DNA from: Klenkia brasiliensis
Lineage (GTDB): Bacteria; Actinomycetota; Actinomycetes; Mycobacteriales; Geodermatophilaceae
DNA length: 64,000 nt
Reading direction: 5' to 3'
Assembly (NCBI RefSeq): GCF_900100695.1
Contig: NZ_FNCF01000006.1
Span: 284,613-348,612, forward strand
In this document: positions 27,458-35,478 of the stretch, piece by piece
Layout of the letters: every line of letters begins with the position of its first letter
How positions within the stretch are numbered: the stretch's first letter is position 1
Program-made: the position numbers and the translations under genes
Notes under the pieces: generated by a model
What the model saw: only the letters and a program-made list of their open reading frames with translations
What the model was told of the DNA's origin: nothing
Databases searched by the model: none

Positions 27458-28342
27458 TCAGCGCAGCCCGCTGCGCGCGACCCCCTCGACGAACTGGCGC
27501 TGGAAGAGCGCGAAGACCACCAGCACCGGCAGGGTCGACAGCAGCGCCATGCCCATCAGCGCCGGGTAGTCGGTGCCGTACTCGCCCTGCAGGAACGACA
27601 GCCCGATCGGCACGGTGAACAGCTGCTGGTCGTTGAGCACGATCAGCGGCCAGGCGAACTCGTTCCACCGGTACATGAACGTCAGGATCACCAGGACCGC
27701 GATCAGCGGCCGGCTCATCGGCAGCACCACCGACCAGAAGATCCGGAGGTGGCCGGCGCCGTCGAGGCGGGCGGCCTCGAGCACCTCGTCGGGGATGCCG
27801 AGCATGAACTGCCGGCACAGGAAGATGCCGAACGCCTCGGCCGCCCGCGGGATGATCACCGCCCAGTACGAGTTGATCCAGCCCAGCCCCGCGACCAGCT
27901 GGAACTGGGGCACCATGACGACCTGCACCGGGATCATCAGGGTCGAGACGATCATGATGAACACGACCTGCTGGCCGCGGAAGCGGTACTTGGCCAGCAC
28001 GTAGCCGGCCAGCAGGTTCAGCGTCACCGACAGCGCCATGGCCACCAGCGCGATCGCGGTGGAGTTGAGGAAGAACTGGCCGAAGGGCAGCAGGGTGAAC
28101 GCCCGGCGGAAGCCGTCCAGCGTCGGGTTCTCCGGGAAGAACCGCAGCGGCCCGCTGGTCAGCGCGCCCTGGTCGCTGAAGGCGGTGACCACCATCCAGT
28201 AGAGCGGGAAGAGCATCACCAGCGCCCCGACCACCAGGGCCACCGCGCGCCAGGAGGCCCAGCCGGCGCCGCCGCGGGCCGGCGGGGCGGTGCGCCGGGC
28301 CCGCGACCCGGTGCGGACGGCGGGCCGGTCGAGAGCGGTCAC
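27458..28342 (-). CDS. Carbohydrate ABC transporter permease (MalG type)
   Basis: 294 residues with six hydrophobic segments. The EAA loop EAARLDGAGHLRIFWSVVLPMSRP couples to the ATPase. The opening helix ALVVGALVMLFPLYWMVVTAF and the C-terminal end FQRQFVEGVARSGLR are typical of MalG/CUT1 permeases. GTG start overlaps the stop of the first permease. Part of the importer 29271-30566, 28339-29274, 27458-28342. Confidence 0.93.
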   Translation of the reverse strand: MTALDRPAVRTGSRARRTAPPARGGAGWASWRAVALVVGALVMLFPLYWMVVTAFSDQGALTSGPLRFFPENPTLDGFRRAFTLLPFGQFFLNSTAIALVAMALSVTLNLLAGYVLAKYRFRGQQVVFIMIVSTLMIPVQVVMVPQFQLVAGLGWINSYWAVIIPRAAEAFGIFLCRQFMLGIPDEVLEAARLDGAGHLRIFWSVVLPMSRPLIAVLVILTFMYRWNEFAWPLIVLNDQQLFTVPIGLSFLQGEYGTDYPALMGMALLSTLPVLVVFALFQRQFVEGVARSGLR

Positions 28343-29274
28343 AGGTCGGCCTCCTGGGCGCGCTGCCGGCGGTACCAGAGCGCGGTGAGCACGGCGATGA
28401 ACAGGTAGGTGACGACGCCGATCGTCGCCGCGTAGCCCTGCCGCCGGGCGTCGAAGCCCTCGGCGTAGGCGTAGGTCACCAGCATCTCGGTGGCGTTGCC
28501 GGGCCCGCCGCCGGTGAGCACGTAGACGATGTCGAAGACCTGGAAGCTCTCGATGACGCCGAGCACGACCAGGAAGATCGTCGTCGGCTTGAGCAGCGGC
28601 ACCACGACGTACCGCAGGCGCTGCCAGCGGCCGGCGCCGTCGGTCTGCGCGGCCTCCAGGTACTCCCGGGGGATCGACTGCAGGCCGGCCAGGTAGACCA
28701 CCATGACGAAGCCGATCTTGGTCCAGATGCTGATCAGCACCAGCGAGCCCATCGCGCCGACCGCGTCGGACTGCCACGGCACGCCGTCCAGGCCGACGGA
28801 CCGCAGCAACCGGTTGATGACGCCGACGTTCTCGTTGAAGATCCAGCGGCCCGCGACGGCGATGACCACGCCGCTGATCACGTAGGGCACGTAGTAGATG
28901 GCCCGCAGCACGCCGCGCCCGCGCAGCGGCTTGTTCATCGCCAGCGCGATGCCCAGGCCGATCACCAGCGAGACCGGCACGGTGAGCAGGGCGTAGAGGA
29001 AGGTGTTCGCGGTCGCCCGCCAGAAGGTGGCGTCGCCGAACAGCTCGGTGTAGTTGTCCGTGCCGACGAACTCCCGGGGCCCGAAGCCCGAGGAGGAGTA
29101 GAAGGACAGCCAGACGGTGGCCAGCAGCGGCAGGAAGAGGAAGACGCCGAAGACCAGCAGGTTGGGGGACAGCAGGCCCCACGCGGCCAGCGAGTCGCGG
29201 GAGACGCGCCGCCTGCGTGGGGGGTCCTCCCGGGGGACCGGGGCGGTGACCGCGGCCGGCGCCGCCGTCGTCAC
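28339..29274 (-). CDS. Carbohydrate ABC transporter permease (MalF type)
   Basis: 311 residues, six predicted membrane helices. The EAA loop reads EAAQTDGAGRWQRLRYVVVPLLKP. The short first periplasmic loop with FVGTDNYTELFGDATFWRATANT is usual for CUT1 sugar permeases. GTG at 29274 overlaps the stop of the binding-protein gene and its own stop overlaps the MalG-type start, so the three genes are one translational unit. No ATPase gene follows; a shared MsiK-like ATPase elsewhere is likely. Confidence 0.93.
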   Translation of the reverse strand: MTTAAPAAVTAPVPREDPPRRRRVSRDSLAAWGLLSPNLLVFGVFLFLPLLATVWLSFYSSSGFGPREFVGTDNYTELFGDATFWRATANTFLYALLTVPVSLVIGLGIALAMNKPLRGRGVLRAIYYVPYVISGVVIAVAGRWIFNENVGVINRLLRSVGLDGVPWQSDAVGAMGSLVLISIWTKIGFVMVVYLAGLQSIPREYLEAAQTDGAGRWQRLRYVVVPLLKPTTIFLVVLGVIESFQVFDIVYVLTGGGPGNATEMLVTYAYAEGFDARRQGYAATIGVVTYLFIAVLTALWYRRQRAQEADL

Positions 29275-30566
29275 GCGAGCCGCCCGGTGATGTCCTCGGC
29301 GAGGTCGGCCAGCACCCGGCCGGGGTCGTCGCCGGCCAGGAACGCCTGCTCCAGCCGGTCGACGATCGAGGAGTTGACCGCGTTGAACTGCGGCACGGTC
29401 ACCTGCGCCGACAGCTCGGGGGTGATGGTGGTGGCCTGCTCCACGAACAGCTCCATGAGGTCGGGCCGGACGGCGTAGTCCAGCTGCTGGCCGAGCAGGG
29501 CGGTGCGGGTGGGCAGCACGGTGGCCTGCTCGCAGAACAGTGCCTGCTGCTCGTCGTCGGAGAGGAACGCGAGGAAGTCCGCCGCGGCCTCGGGGTTCAC
29601 CGACTGCGCGGTGGCCACCACCGCGTTGCCGCCCAGGTCGGCCGAGGCGCGCTCGTCGGCGGGCAGGAAGGTCGCGCCGTACTGCCGGCCGGCCGAGACG
29701 AACGCGGGGTCGATGGTGGGCAGCAGGAAGTCCCCGGCGAAGACCATCGCGATCGTGCCGGTGGTGAACAGCTCGTCGACGTAGGAGCCCTTGGTCGACG
29801 TCGTCGGCGGCACCAGCCCGTCGGTGAAGAACGCCTGGGTGAAGGCGAGGGCGTCACGGCCCTCGGGGCTGTCGACCGCGGGGCCGGTGAGGTCGTCGGT
29901 GAGCAGCCGGCCGCCGCGCTGGTCGACCCAGTTCAGCCACCGGTAGGCGCCGGCGAGCTGCCAGTTCACCCCGAAGGCGAACTGCGCCTCGCCGGTGGGC
30001 AGCCCGGCGGCGATGGACCGGAACTCCTCCCAGGTCCAGGCGTCGTCCAGGCCGGTGGGGATGCGGGCCCCGGCCAGCGCCTCGGTGTCGTAGAGGACCA
30101 GCGAGGTGTCGGTGTGGTGCGGCACCCCGTAGACCCGGCCCTCGCTCTGCACCGCGGAGACGAAGGCGTCGCCGAAGCCCTGCAGGAACCCGCCGGGCAG
30201 CAGGTCGGTGAGGTCGAGCAGGGCACCGCCGGCGGCGTAGACGCCGATGTCCTGGTAGGTCACCCGGAACAGGTCGGGCCCGCGGTTGCTCGCCAGGTTG
30301 GCGTCCACCCCGGTCAGCGCCTCGGAGAACGGGACGACGTTGAACACCACCGGGACGCCGCTCCCGGCCGTCCACCGCTCGGCGACGGTGCGGAAGGCGG
30401 CGAGCTCGGCCTCCCCGGCCCAGAGCGTGAAGCTCAACCTGCCCTCGGTGCTGCCGGTGCCGTCACCGCTCTGCAGGGCGAACCCGGTGCCGCAGCCGGT
30501 GAGGGCCAGTGCGCCGGCCGCCGTCGCGCCCAGGAACCCCCGCCGGGACAGCCGTGAGCTGATCAC
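29271..30566 (-). CDS. Extracellular sugar-binding lipoprotein of ABC importer
   Basis: 431 residues from GTG 30566, with another GTG at 30599. The signal has a twin-arginine motif SRLSRRGFLGATAAGALA followed by the lipobox LTGC, so it is probably a Tat-exported lipoprotein. The mature part is a type-1 sugar-binding protein: SFTLWAGEAELAAFRTVAERW, GPDLFRVTYQDIGVYA, TDTSLVLYDTEAL, and AVVATAQSVNPEAAADFLAFL. The sugar is not evident. It is followed directly by both permeases. Confidence 0.93.
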   Translation of the reverse strand: MISSRLSRRGFLGATAAGALALTGCGTGFALQSGDGTGSTEGRLSFTLWAGEAELAAFRTVAERWTAGSGVPVVFNVVPFSEALTGVDANLASNRGPDLFRVTYQDIGVYAAGGALLDLTDLLPGGFLQGFGDAFVSAVQSEGRVYGVPHHTDTSLVLYDTEALAGARIPTGLDDAWTWEEFRSIAAGLPTGEAQFAFGVNWQLAGAYRWLNWVDQRGGRLLTDDLTGPAVDSPEGRDALAFTQAFFTDGLVPPTTSTKGSYVDELFTTGTIAMVFAGDFLLPTIDPAFVSAGRQYGATFLPADERASADLGGNAVVATAQSVNPEAAADFLAFLSDDEQQALFCEQATVLPTRTALLGQQLDYAVRPDLMELFVEQATTITPELSAQVTVPQFNAVNSSIVDRLEQAFLAGDDPGRVLADLAEDITGRLA

Positions 30567-30629
30567 CGCCCGACCTTGGGGCCTGTGCGGTTCCGGCACC
30601 AGTCGATCTTGTGAGCGGTCTTTGCGCTG

Positions 30630-31748
30630 TCAGGCCAGCCGCTGGACCGCGGCGTTGGACGTCCACAGCCGGACGCCGGCCGCGGCCACCGCGGCGTCCC
30701 CGGGGGCGGCCGGGTCGAACGGCGTGCCGCCCAGCCAGGCCCACCCGGCCGGACGGCGGCCGATGACCTCGGTGAGCCGGGCCAGCGGGGCGAGCACCTG
30801 CCGGTCGACGTCGGCGGGGGTGCGCACGGACGCCGAGCTGGCGTGGGTGGCCGAGTGCCCGCACACCACGTGCCGGCCGGCGAGGTCGGCCAGGTCGTCC
30901 CAGGTCATCGCCAGCGCGGCGTCGCCGGGCAGGTCCTCGTCCAGCACGCCCAGGTCGTGCTCGGCGGCGAAGGCCCGCTGCTGGTCCGGCGGGCAGTCCA
31001 GGAACTCCGTCGGCGGGTAGAACCAGCCGACCAGGCCCAGCTCCTCGCACAGCGGCGCGGCGACCTGCGCGGCGCTGGCGAACCCGTCGAAGAACGCGGG
31101 GACGACGCCCGGCCGCGGGTCGGCCCAGCGGCCGGTGTCCAGCGCGGCGTGCAGGTCGGCCTCGGTGACGGGGGAGAAGCGCTGCGCGTACCAGGTGAGC
31201 TCCCGCCGCAGCTCGTCGGCGTGCGAGGCGGGGGTGTTGTGCCAGTTGACCACCCGCAGGTGCCGGCCGTGCAGCACCGCGTCGACGACCACGGCCGCCT
31301 CGGCGTCCCGGGCGGAGGCACCGGGCCGGCCGGTGTCGTCCGGCCGCCACGCCGCCAGCCCCGCGCCGTCCCCCTGCGCCGCCCCCGCCCCCGCCGCTTG
31401 CGCCGCCCTCCTGCTCGGGGTATCGGAAGCTCCACCAGGGCCGGCGAGCCCGTCCGCCGGGGTGGAGCTTCCGATACCCGGGGCACCCGGGCGCAGCCGG
31501 AGCAGGGCGAGGGCGGCGAGGGCGTCCTGCACCGTGGTGTCGGGGTCGGCGGCGCGCAGCACCGCCCAGGCCCGCCGGACGTCGGCGGCCAGCGCGCGGT
31601 CGGCCGGGTCCGGGGTGCCGGTGGTCGCCGTCCCGGTGCGGTCCAGCAGCGCGACCAGCATCGCGACCCCGGCCCGGTCCTCGTCCTCGGCCGCCACCGC
31701 CCGGGCCGCGGCGAGGAGCTCGTCGTCGGTGGCCACCCCCGGATGCAA
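30630..31748 (-). CDS. Polysaccharide deacetylase-like (NodB fold) protein
   Basis: 372 residues from TTG 31748; GTG 31736 is an alternative. Residues about 1-90 are an all-helical N-terminal part, then a low-complexity linker that contains a perfect DNA inverted repeat, then a NodB-like domain: VVPAFFDGFASAAQVAAPLCEELGLVGWFYPP and later VVCGHSATHASSASV with an HxxxH metal pair. The usual FDDG is FFDG, so one acidic residue is missing and activity may differ. It precedes the sugar importer genes by 63 bases and may be in the same transcript. Confidence 0.72.
   Translation of the reverse strand: MHPGVATDDELLAAARAVAAEDEDRAGVAMLVALLDRTGTATTGTPDPADRALAADVRRAWAVLRAADPDTTVQDALAALALLRLRPGAPGIGSSTPADGLAGPGGASDTPSRRAAQAAGAGAAQGDGAGLAAWRPDDTGRPGASARDAEAAVVVDAVLHGRHLRVVNWHNTPASHADELRRELTWYAQRFSPVTEADLHAALDTGRWADPRPGVVPAFFDGFASAAQVAAPLCEELGLVGWFYPPTEFLDCPPDQQRAFAAEHDLGVLDEDLPGDAALAMTWDDLADLAGRHVVCGHSATHASSASVRTPADVDRQVLAPLARLTEVIGRRPAGWAWLGGTPFDPAAPGDAAVAAAGVRLWTSNAAVQRLA
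31418..31479. repeat. Perfect 19-bp inverted repeat inside a coding region
   Basis: GGGTATCGGAAGCTCCACC at 31418-31436 is exactly reversed at 31461-31479 with a 24-base loop between. It encodes part of the linker in the deacetylase-like protein. Such exact symmetry is not needed for coding and looks like an inserted REP- or MITE-like palindrome. Confidence 0.85.
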
Positions 31749-31870
31749 CCACCTCGCGGTCGGGGTGGCCCGACGTCCCCGACGGTGTGCGCACCGGACG
31801 ACGGCCGGCCACCGTCAGCGGCGTCCGGCCACCCCGGTTGAGCCTGGTCCGCGCGGGGGAGACAGGCGCC

Positions 31871-32656
31871 GTGGGCGTGGACAGGAGCAACCTGAAGCGG
31901 GTCATCGGTGCGTCGGCGGCGGTGGTGACGGCACTGCAGGCCGGCACCGCGGCGCTGGCGCTGAGCAAGGGACGGCGGGACTACGCCGACGGCGTCTGGG
32001 GCCCCGGCCTCGCCGCGGTCGCGCTGACCGGTGCGGCGCTGGGCACCGGTGACCGCACCCGGCGGTGGGCGCTGGCCGCGGTCACCACTGCCTGGGCCGT
32101 CCGGCTGGAGTCGCTGATGCTGGGGCGGCTGCGCAGCAGCGACACCGAGGACGAGCGGTACACCGAGTTCCTCGAGGGCGACTCCACCCCGACGGTGCTG
32201 GCCAAGGTGTTCGGCACCCAGGCCGTCGCGCAGCTGCTGGTCTCCGCCCCGCTGCAGCTGGCCGCGGCCAGCACGCTGCCCCGCTCGGCCCGCCGGTGGC
32301 TGTTCCCGGCCGGCGTCGCGGTGGCCGTCACCGGCGCCGTCGTCGAGGCGGTCGCGGACCGGCAGAAGGCCGCCTACACCGCGCAGCCCAAGGACGAGCG
32401 GCCCGACGTGCTGGACACCGGCCTCTGGGGGGTGTCCCGGCACCCCAACTACCTGGGCGACTCGATCATGTGGGACGGCGTGTGGCTGGCCGGTGCCGCC
32501 TCCGCACCCGGCGGCTGGCTGGTCGCCGCCCCGGCCGCGATGAGCTACTTCCTGGTCTACGCCACCGGTGCGAAGCGGACCGAGGACAGGATGGGCGACC
32601 GCCCGGCCTACCAGGACTACCAGCGCCGGGTGTCCTTCTTCTTCCCCGGCACCTGA
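31871..32656 (+). CDS. DUF1295 membrane protein (steroid 5-alpha-reductase-like fold)
   Basis: 261 residues from GTG 31871, with GGGGAGA about eight bases upstream. Several hydrophobic helices lead to the DUF1295 signature GLWGVSRHPNYLGDSIMWDGVWLAG and the end YQDYQRRVSFFFPGT. The SRHPNY segment is the NADPH-linked motif shared with 5-alpha-reductase and isoprenyl methyltransferase-like membrane enzymes. The substrate is probably a lipid; none is known. It is followed 20 bases later by a DHFR-like gene. Confidence 0.87.
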   Translation: MGVDRSNLKRVIGASAAVVTALQAGTAALALSKGRRDYADGVWGPGLAAVALTGAALGTGDRTRRWALAAVTTAWAVRLESLMLGRLRSSDTEDERYTEFLEGDSTPTVLAKVFGTQAVAQLLVSAPLQLAAASTLPRSARRWLFPAGVAVAVTGAVVEAVADRQKAAYTAQPKDERPDVLDTGLWGVSRHPNYLGDSIMWDGVWLAGAASAPGGWLVAAPAAMSYFLVYATGAKRTEDRMGDRPAYQDYQRRVSFFFPGT

Positions 32657-32676
32657 CCGCGGGCCATGCTCACCGC

Positions 32677-33234
32677 ATGGCCCGGTTGCTGTACTCCGCC
32701 ATCTGCTCCCTCGACGGCTTCGTCGCCGACGAGGCCGGTGACTTCGGCTTCGCCTTCCCCGACCCCGAGGTGCTGGCCGCGGTCAACGCCGACACCGCGC
32801 AGGTCGGCACCTTCCTGCACGGCCGGCGGATGTACGAGCTGATGCAGGGCTGGGAGACCGACCCGTCCTGGGCCGAGGGCGACCCCGGGTCCGCGGAGTT
32901 CGCGGCGCACTGGCAGCGGGTGGACAAGGTCATCTACTCGACCACGCTGGAGGACGTCGTCACCCGCCGGACCACGCTGCGCCGCACCTTCGACCCCGCC
33001 GAGGTCGCCGAGCTGGTGCGCACCGCCGAGGCCGACGTCACCGTCGACGGCCCGACGCTGGCCGCGCACGCCTTCCGCGCCGGGCTGGTGGACGAGGTGC
33101 GGCTGCTGGTGGCGCCGTCCTCGATCGGTCGGGGCCTCAGGGCGCTGCCCGACGACGTCCGGCTGGACCTGGAGCTCCGGTCGGCCCGGCAGGTCGGCGG
33201 GTTCGCCGCCGTGCGGTACGCGGTGCGCCGCTAG
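32677..33234 (+). CDS. Dihydrofolate reductase family protein (RibD C-terminal type)
   Basis: 185 residues. It begins RLLYSAICSLDGFVADEAGDF, has GTFLHGRRMYELMQGWE and the NADPH-side block VTVDGPTLAAHAFRAGLVDEVRLLVAP. This is the RibD_C/DHFR-like family of small reductases, not the folate enzyme itself. The stop shares four bases (CTAG) with the convergent phosphofructokinase stop. Substrate not assignable. Confidence 0.85.
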   Translation: MARLLYSAICSLDGFVADEAGDFGFAFPDPEVLAAVNADTAQVGTFLHGRRMYELMQGWETDPSWAEGDPGSAEFAAHWQRVDKVIYSTTLEDVVTRRTTLRRTFDPAEVAELVRTAEADVTVDGPTLAAHAFRAGLVDEVRLLVAPSSIGRGLRALPDDVRLDLELRSARQVGGFAAVRYAVRR

Positions 33235-34568
33235 AGGTGCACCGGCTGGCCGGTGGTCTCCAGCACCGACAGCCACAGGTCGCCCTTCGGGTCGACCTGG
33301 TTGCGGGAGCGGGTGACCAGCGGGATCGGCAGGTTGACGAACCGGCCGTGCCAGCGCCCGGCGACGATCGCGGTGCGGCCGGCCATCGCGGCGTGCACGG
33401 CGGCCTGGGCCAGCCGGGTGCAGTACACCGAGTCGTGGCTGTTGGCCGGCACGCTGCGGATGGCGTAGCCGGGGTCGACGTAGCGCAGCTGGAACGGCAC
33501 CCCGCTGGCGCCGAGGTGGGCGCTCAGCTCGTCGCGCAGCTTCTTGCCGATGTCGAACAGCTTCACGTTGCCCGAGGCGTCGGCACCGCCCTCGACCCCG
33601 GCGAACATGTCCTGCCCGTACCCCTCGGCCACGACCACGACCGCGTGGCCCTGGGCCTCGAGCACCTTCTCCACGTGCGCCAGCACGCCGCGCTCCCCGC
33701 CCAGCGGCATGGCCACCTCGGGGATGAGCACCAGGTCGACGTCGTCGCTGGCCAGCGTCGCGTAGGCGGCGATGAACCCGGAGTGCCGGCCCATCAGCTT
33801 CACCAGGCCGACCCCGCCGCGGTGCGAGCGGGCCTCGGTGGCCGCCGACCGGATCGACTCCGCCGCCCGGCCGAACGCGGTCTGGAAGCCGAAGCTGCGG
33901 TCGATCCAGGGGATGTCGTTGTCGATGGTCTTGGGGACGCCGACCACCGCGATGGGCAGGCCCTGCCGCAGCGCCTCCTCGGCGATGGCCTGCGCGCCGC
34001 GCAACGACCCGTCGCCGCCGACCACGAACAGGATGTCGATCTGGCGCAGCCGCAGCGTCTCGACCATCACCCGCGGGTCCTGGCTGCCCCGGGAGGTGCC
34101 GAGCACCGTGCCGCCCTGCTGGTTGATGTAGCGGACCGACTCCGGGGTCAGGTCCATCGGCTCGTCGCCGTCGGGGGTCAGCCCCAGGTAGCCGTCGCGG
34201 AAGCCGGTCACCGAGTGCACGCCGTAGTGCTCGGCGAGCTCGCCGACCAGGCCGCGGATGACGTTGTTCAGGCCCGGGCACAGCCCGCCGCAGGTGACGA
34301 TGCCGACCTTGGTGCGCTTGGGGTCGAAGAACAGCGTGCGGCGCGGGCCCCCGGGCTCGAAGGTGGGCAGCTCCTCCACCGGGACGCCGCGCCGGGCGGC
34401 CATGCCGAGGGTGCCGTCGACCAGCACGCGGTCGTGCTCGCCCACGTAGTGCAGGGACTCCCCGCGCTCGAGCAGCCCGCCGTCCAGCGGGGAGGGGACG
34501 GTCAGCTCGCCGAGGGTGCGGACGGCGAGGTCGGCCGCGGTCAGCTCGAGCTGCTCGTCGGTGTCCAC
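33231..34568 (-). CDS. pfkA: 6-phosphofructokinase
   Basis: 445 residues from GTG 34568. The N-terminal ~95 residues precede the catalytic domain; GIVTCGGLCPGLNNVIRGLV opens the nucleotide site, FVVGGDGSLRGAQ carries GGDG(S) typical of ATP rather than pyrophosphate use, and GVPKTIDNDIPWIDRSFGFQTA is the substrate block in the PKTIDND variant. LVKLMGRHSGFIAAYA and VVVVAEGYGQD complete the active site. This longer form resembles plant-type/group X enzymes more than the 320-residue PfkA. It phosphorylates fructose 6-phosphate; the phosphate donor is inferred. Confidence 0.92.
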   Translation of the reverse strand: MDTDEQLELTAADLAVRTLGELTVPSPLDGGLLERGESLHYVGEHDRVLVDGTLGMAARRGVPVEELPTFEPGGPRRTLFFDPKRTKVGIVTCGGLCPGLNNVIRGLVGELAEHYGVHSVTGFRDGYLGLTPDGDEPMDLTPESVRYINQQGGTVLGTSRGSQDPRVMVETLRLRQIDILFVVGGDGSLRGAQAIAEEALRQGLPIAVVGVPKTIDNDIPWIDRSFGFQTAFGRAAESIRSAATEARSHRGGVGLVKLMGRHSGFIAAYATLASDDVDLVLIPEVAMPLGGERGVLAHVEKVLEAQGHAVVVVAEGYGQDMFAGVEGGADASGNVKLFDIGKKLRDELSAHLGASGVPFQLRYVDPGYAIRSVPANSHDSVYCTRLAQAAVHAAMAGRTAIVAGRWHGRFVNLPIPLVTRSRNQVDPKGDLWLSVLETTGQPVHL

Positions 34569-34651
34569 GGGGTCCAGTGTGCCCTGTCCCGGGCCCCTGC
34601 CGGGACCCCGGCTCGCCGCTGACCTGCACGAACGGGGTAGACGTCCCAGAC

Positions 34652-34671
34652 GTGTTCCCGTACCGGAACAC
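34652..34671. promoter_or_regulatory. Palindrome between divergent pfkA and SGNH hydrolase genes
   Basis: GTGTTCC at 34652-34658 and GGAACAC at 34665-34671 flank a centre containing GTAC, giving a 20-bp near-perfect palindrome. It lies 83 bases from the pfkA start and 27 bases before the hydrolase start and may be an operator for either gene. Confidence 0.45.
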
Positions 34672-34698
34672 CCCTGGTCGGTGCCCCGTTGCTCCTCC

Positions 34699-35298
34699 GT
34701 GAGCTTCTCCCTGGCCGTGCTCGGCGACTCCATCGCCTACGGGACCGGCGCCGCCCGCCCCGACGACGCCATCGGCCCGCGGCTGGTCAGGGCGCTGGCC
34801 GAGGACGGCGTCGACGCGACCCTGCAGGTGGTCGCCGTCCCGGGTGCGGTCTCCGCGGCGCTGGCCGGCCAGGTCCGGCTGGTCACCCGCTGCGACCTCG
34901 CGCTGGTCGTGGTGGGCGCCAACGACCTGACCCGGCTCGTGCCCCCGGCCGCGGCCGCCGAGCAGCTGGGGTCGGCGGTGCGGGACCTGCGGGTGCTGGG
35001 CGCCGACGTGCTCGTGGTCCCCGCGCCGGACCTGTCCGCGGTGCCGTGGGTGCCCCCGGCGTTCCAGCAGCTGGTGGCCGTGGCCAGCGGCGAGCTGCAG
35101 CGCCGGCAGACCGACGCCGTGCAGGCCGCCGGCGGGGTGGCCGTGCCGATCGGCACCGAGCTGGGCGCGCGGTTCCGCGCGCAGCCGGCGCTGTTCTCCG
35201 CCGACCGGTTCCACCCGTCCTCGGCCGGCTACGCGCTCATCGCCGAGGCACTGACCCCCGTCGTCCGCTCCGTCGCCCGGGGCCGCGCGGCCGCCTGA
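34699..35298 (+). CDS. SGNH/GDSL hydrolase family protein
   Basis: 199 residues. Block I is SLAVLGDSIAYGTGAA with the catalytic serine, block III is VVGANDLTRL, and block V is DRFHPSSAGYALIAEAL with the Asp-His pair. It is a cytosolic esterase or lipase-like enzyme without signal peptide. GTG 34699 is taken as start because it lies five residues before block I; GTG 34681 is an alternative. Confidence 0.9.
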   Translation: MSFSLAVLGDSIAYGTGAARPDDAIGPRLVRALAEDGVDATLQVVAVPGAVSAALAGQVRLVTRCDLALVVVGANDLTRLVPPAAAAEQLGSAVRDLRVLGADVLVVPAPDLSAVPWVPPAFQQLVAVASGELQRRQTDAVQAAGGVAVPIGTELGARFRAQPALFSADRFHPSSAGYALIAEALTPVVRSVARGRAAA

Positions 35299-35439
35299 TC
35301 AGTCGGCGTCGGCCTCGCGGGCGCGCAGCTCGCGGGTGGCCATGCCGCCCTCGCCGCCCTCGTCGCGGGGCCCGGCGTGCAGCTGGGCCTCGGTGTCGGA
35401 TGAGGTGTCGGACTGGTCCTTCTCGTCGGGCTCGGTCAT
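35299..35439 (-). CDS. Small acidic protein, 46 residues
   Basis: An ATG at 35439 opens a 46-residue frame ending at 35299, directly against the convergent SGNH hydrolase stop. It begins MTEPDEKDQSDTSSDTEAQ and ends MATRELRAREADAD: acidic, glycine-rich in the middle (DEGGEGG), no hydrophobic segment, probably disordered. It resembles the small acidic proteins common in actinobacteria but I do not recognise a family. Codon bias fits coding. A strong hairpin stands just upstream, separating it from the hydantoinase operon. Confidence 0.55.
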   Translation of the reverse strand: MTEPDEKDQSDTSSDTEAQLHAGPRDEGGEGGMATRELRAREADAD

Positions 35440-35465
35440 GCGGCCCAGCCTGAGGGCTGGGCCGC
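35440..35465 (-). terminator. Perfect hairpin terminator after hyuAB
   Basis: GCGGCCCAGCC (35440-35450) pairs exactly with GGCTGGGCCGC (35455-35465) over a TGAG loop. It lies 14 bases past the hyuB stop on the minus strand and is well placed to end the hyuAB transcript before the small acidic gene. Confidence 0.75.
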
Positions 35466-35478
35466 ACGACCGCACGGC

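Noticed and set aside
27458..30566. Complete sugar ABC importer
   Set aside because: Binding protein and two permeases are present but no ATPase gene is in the window, so the set is incomplete here.
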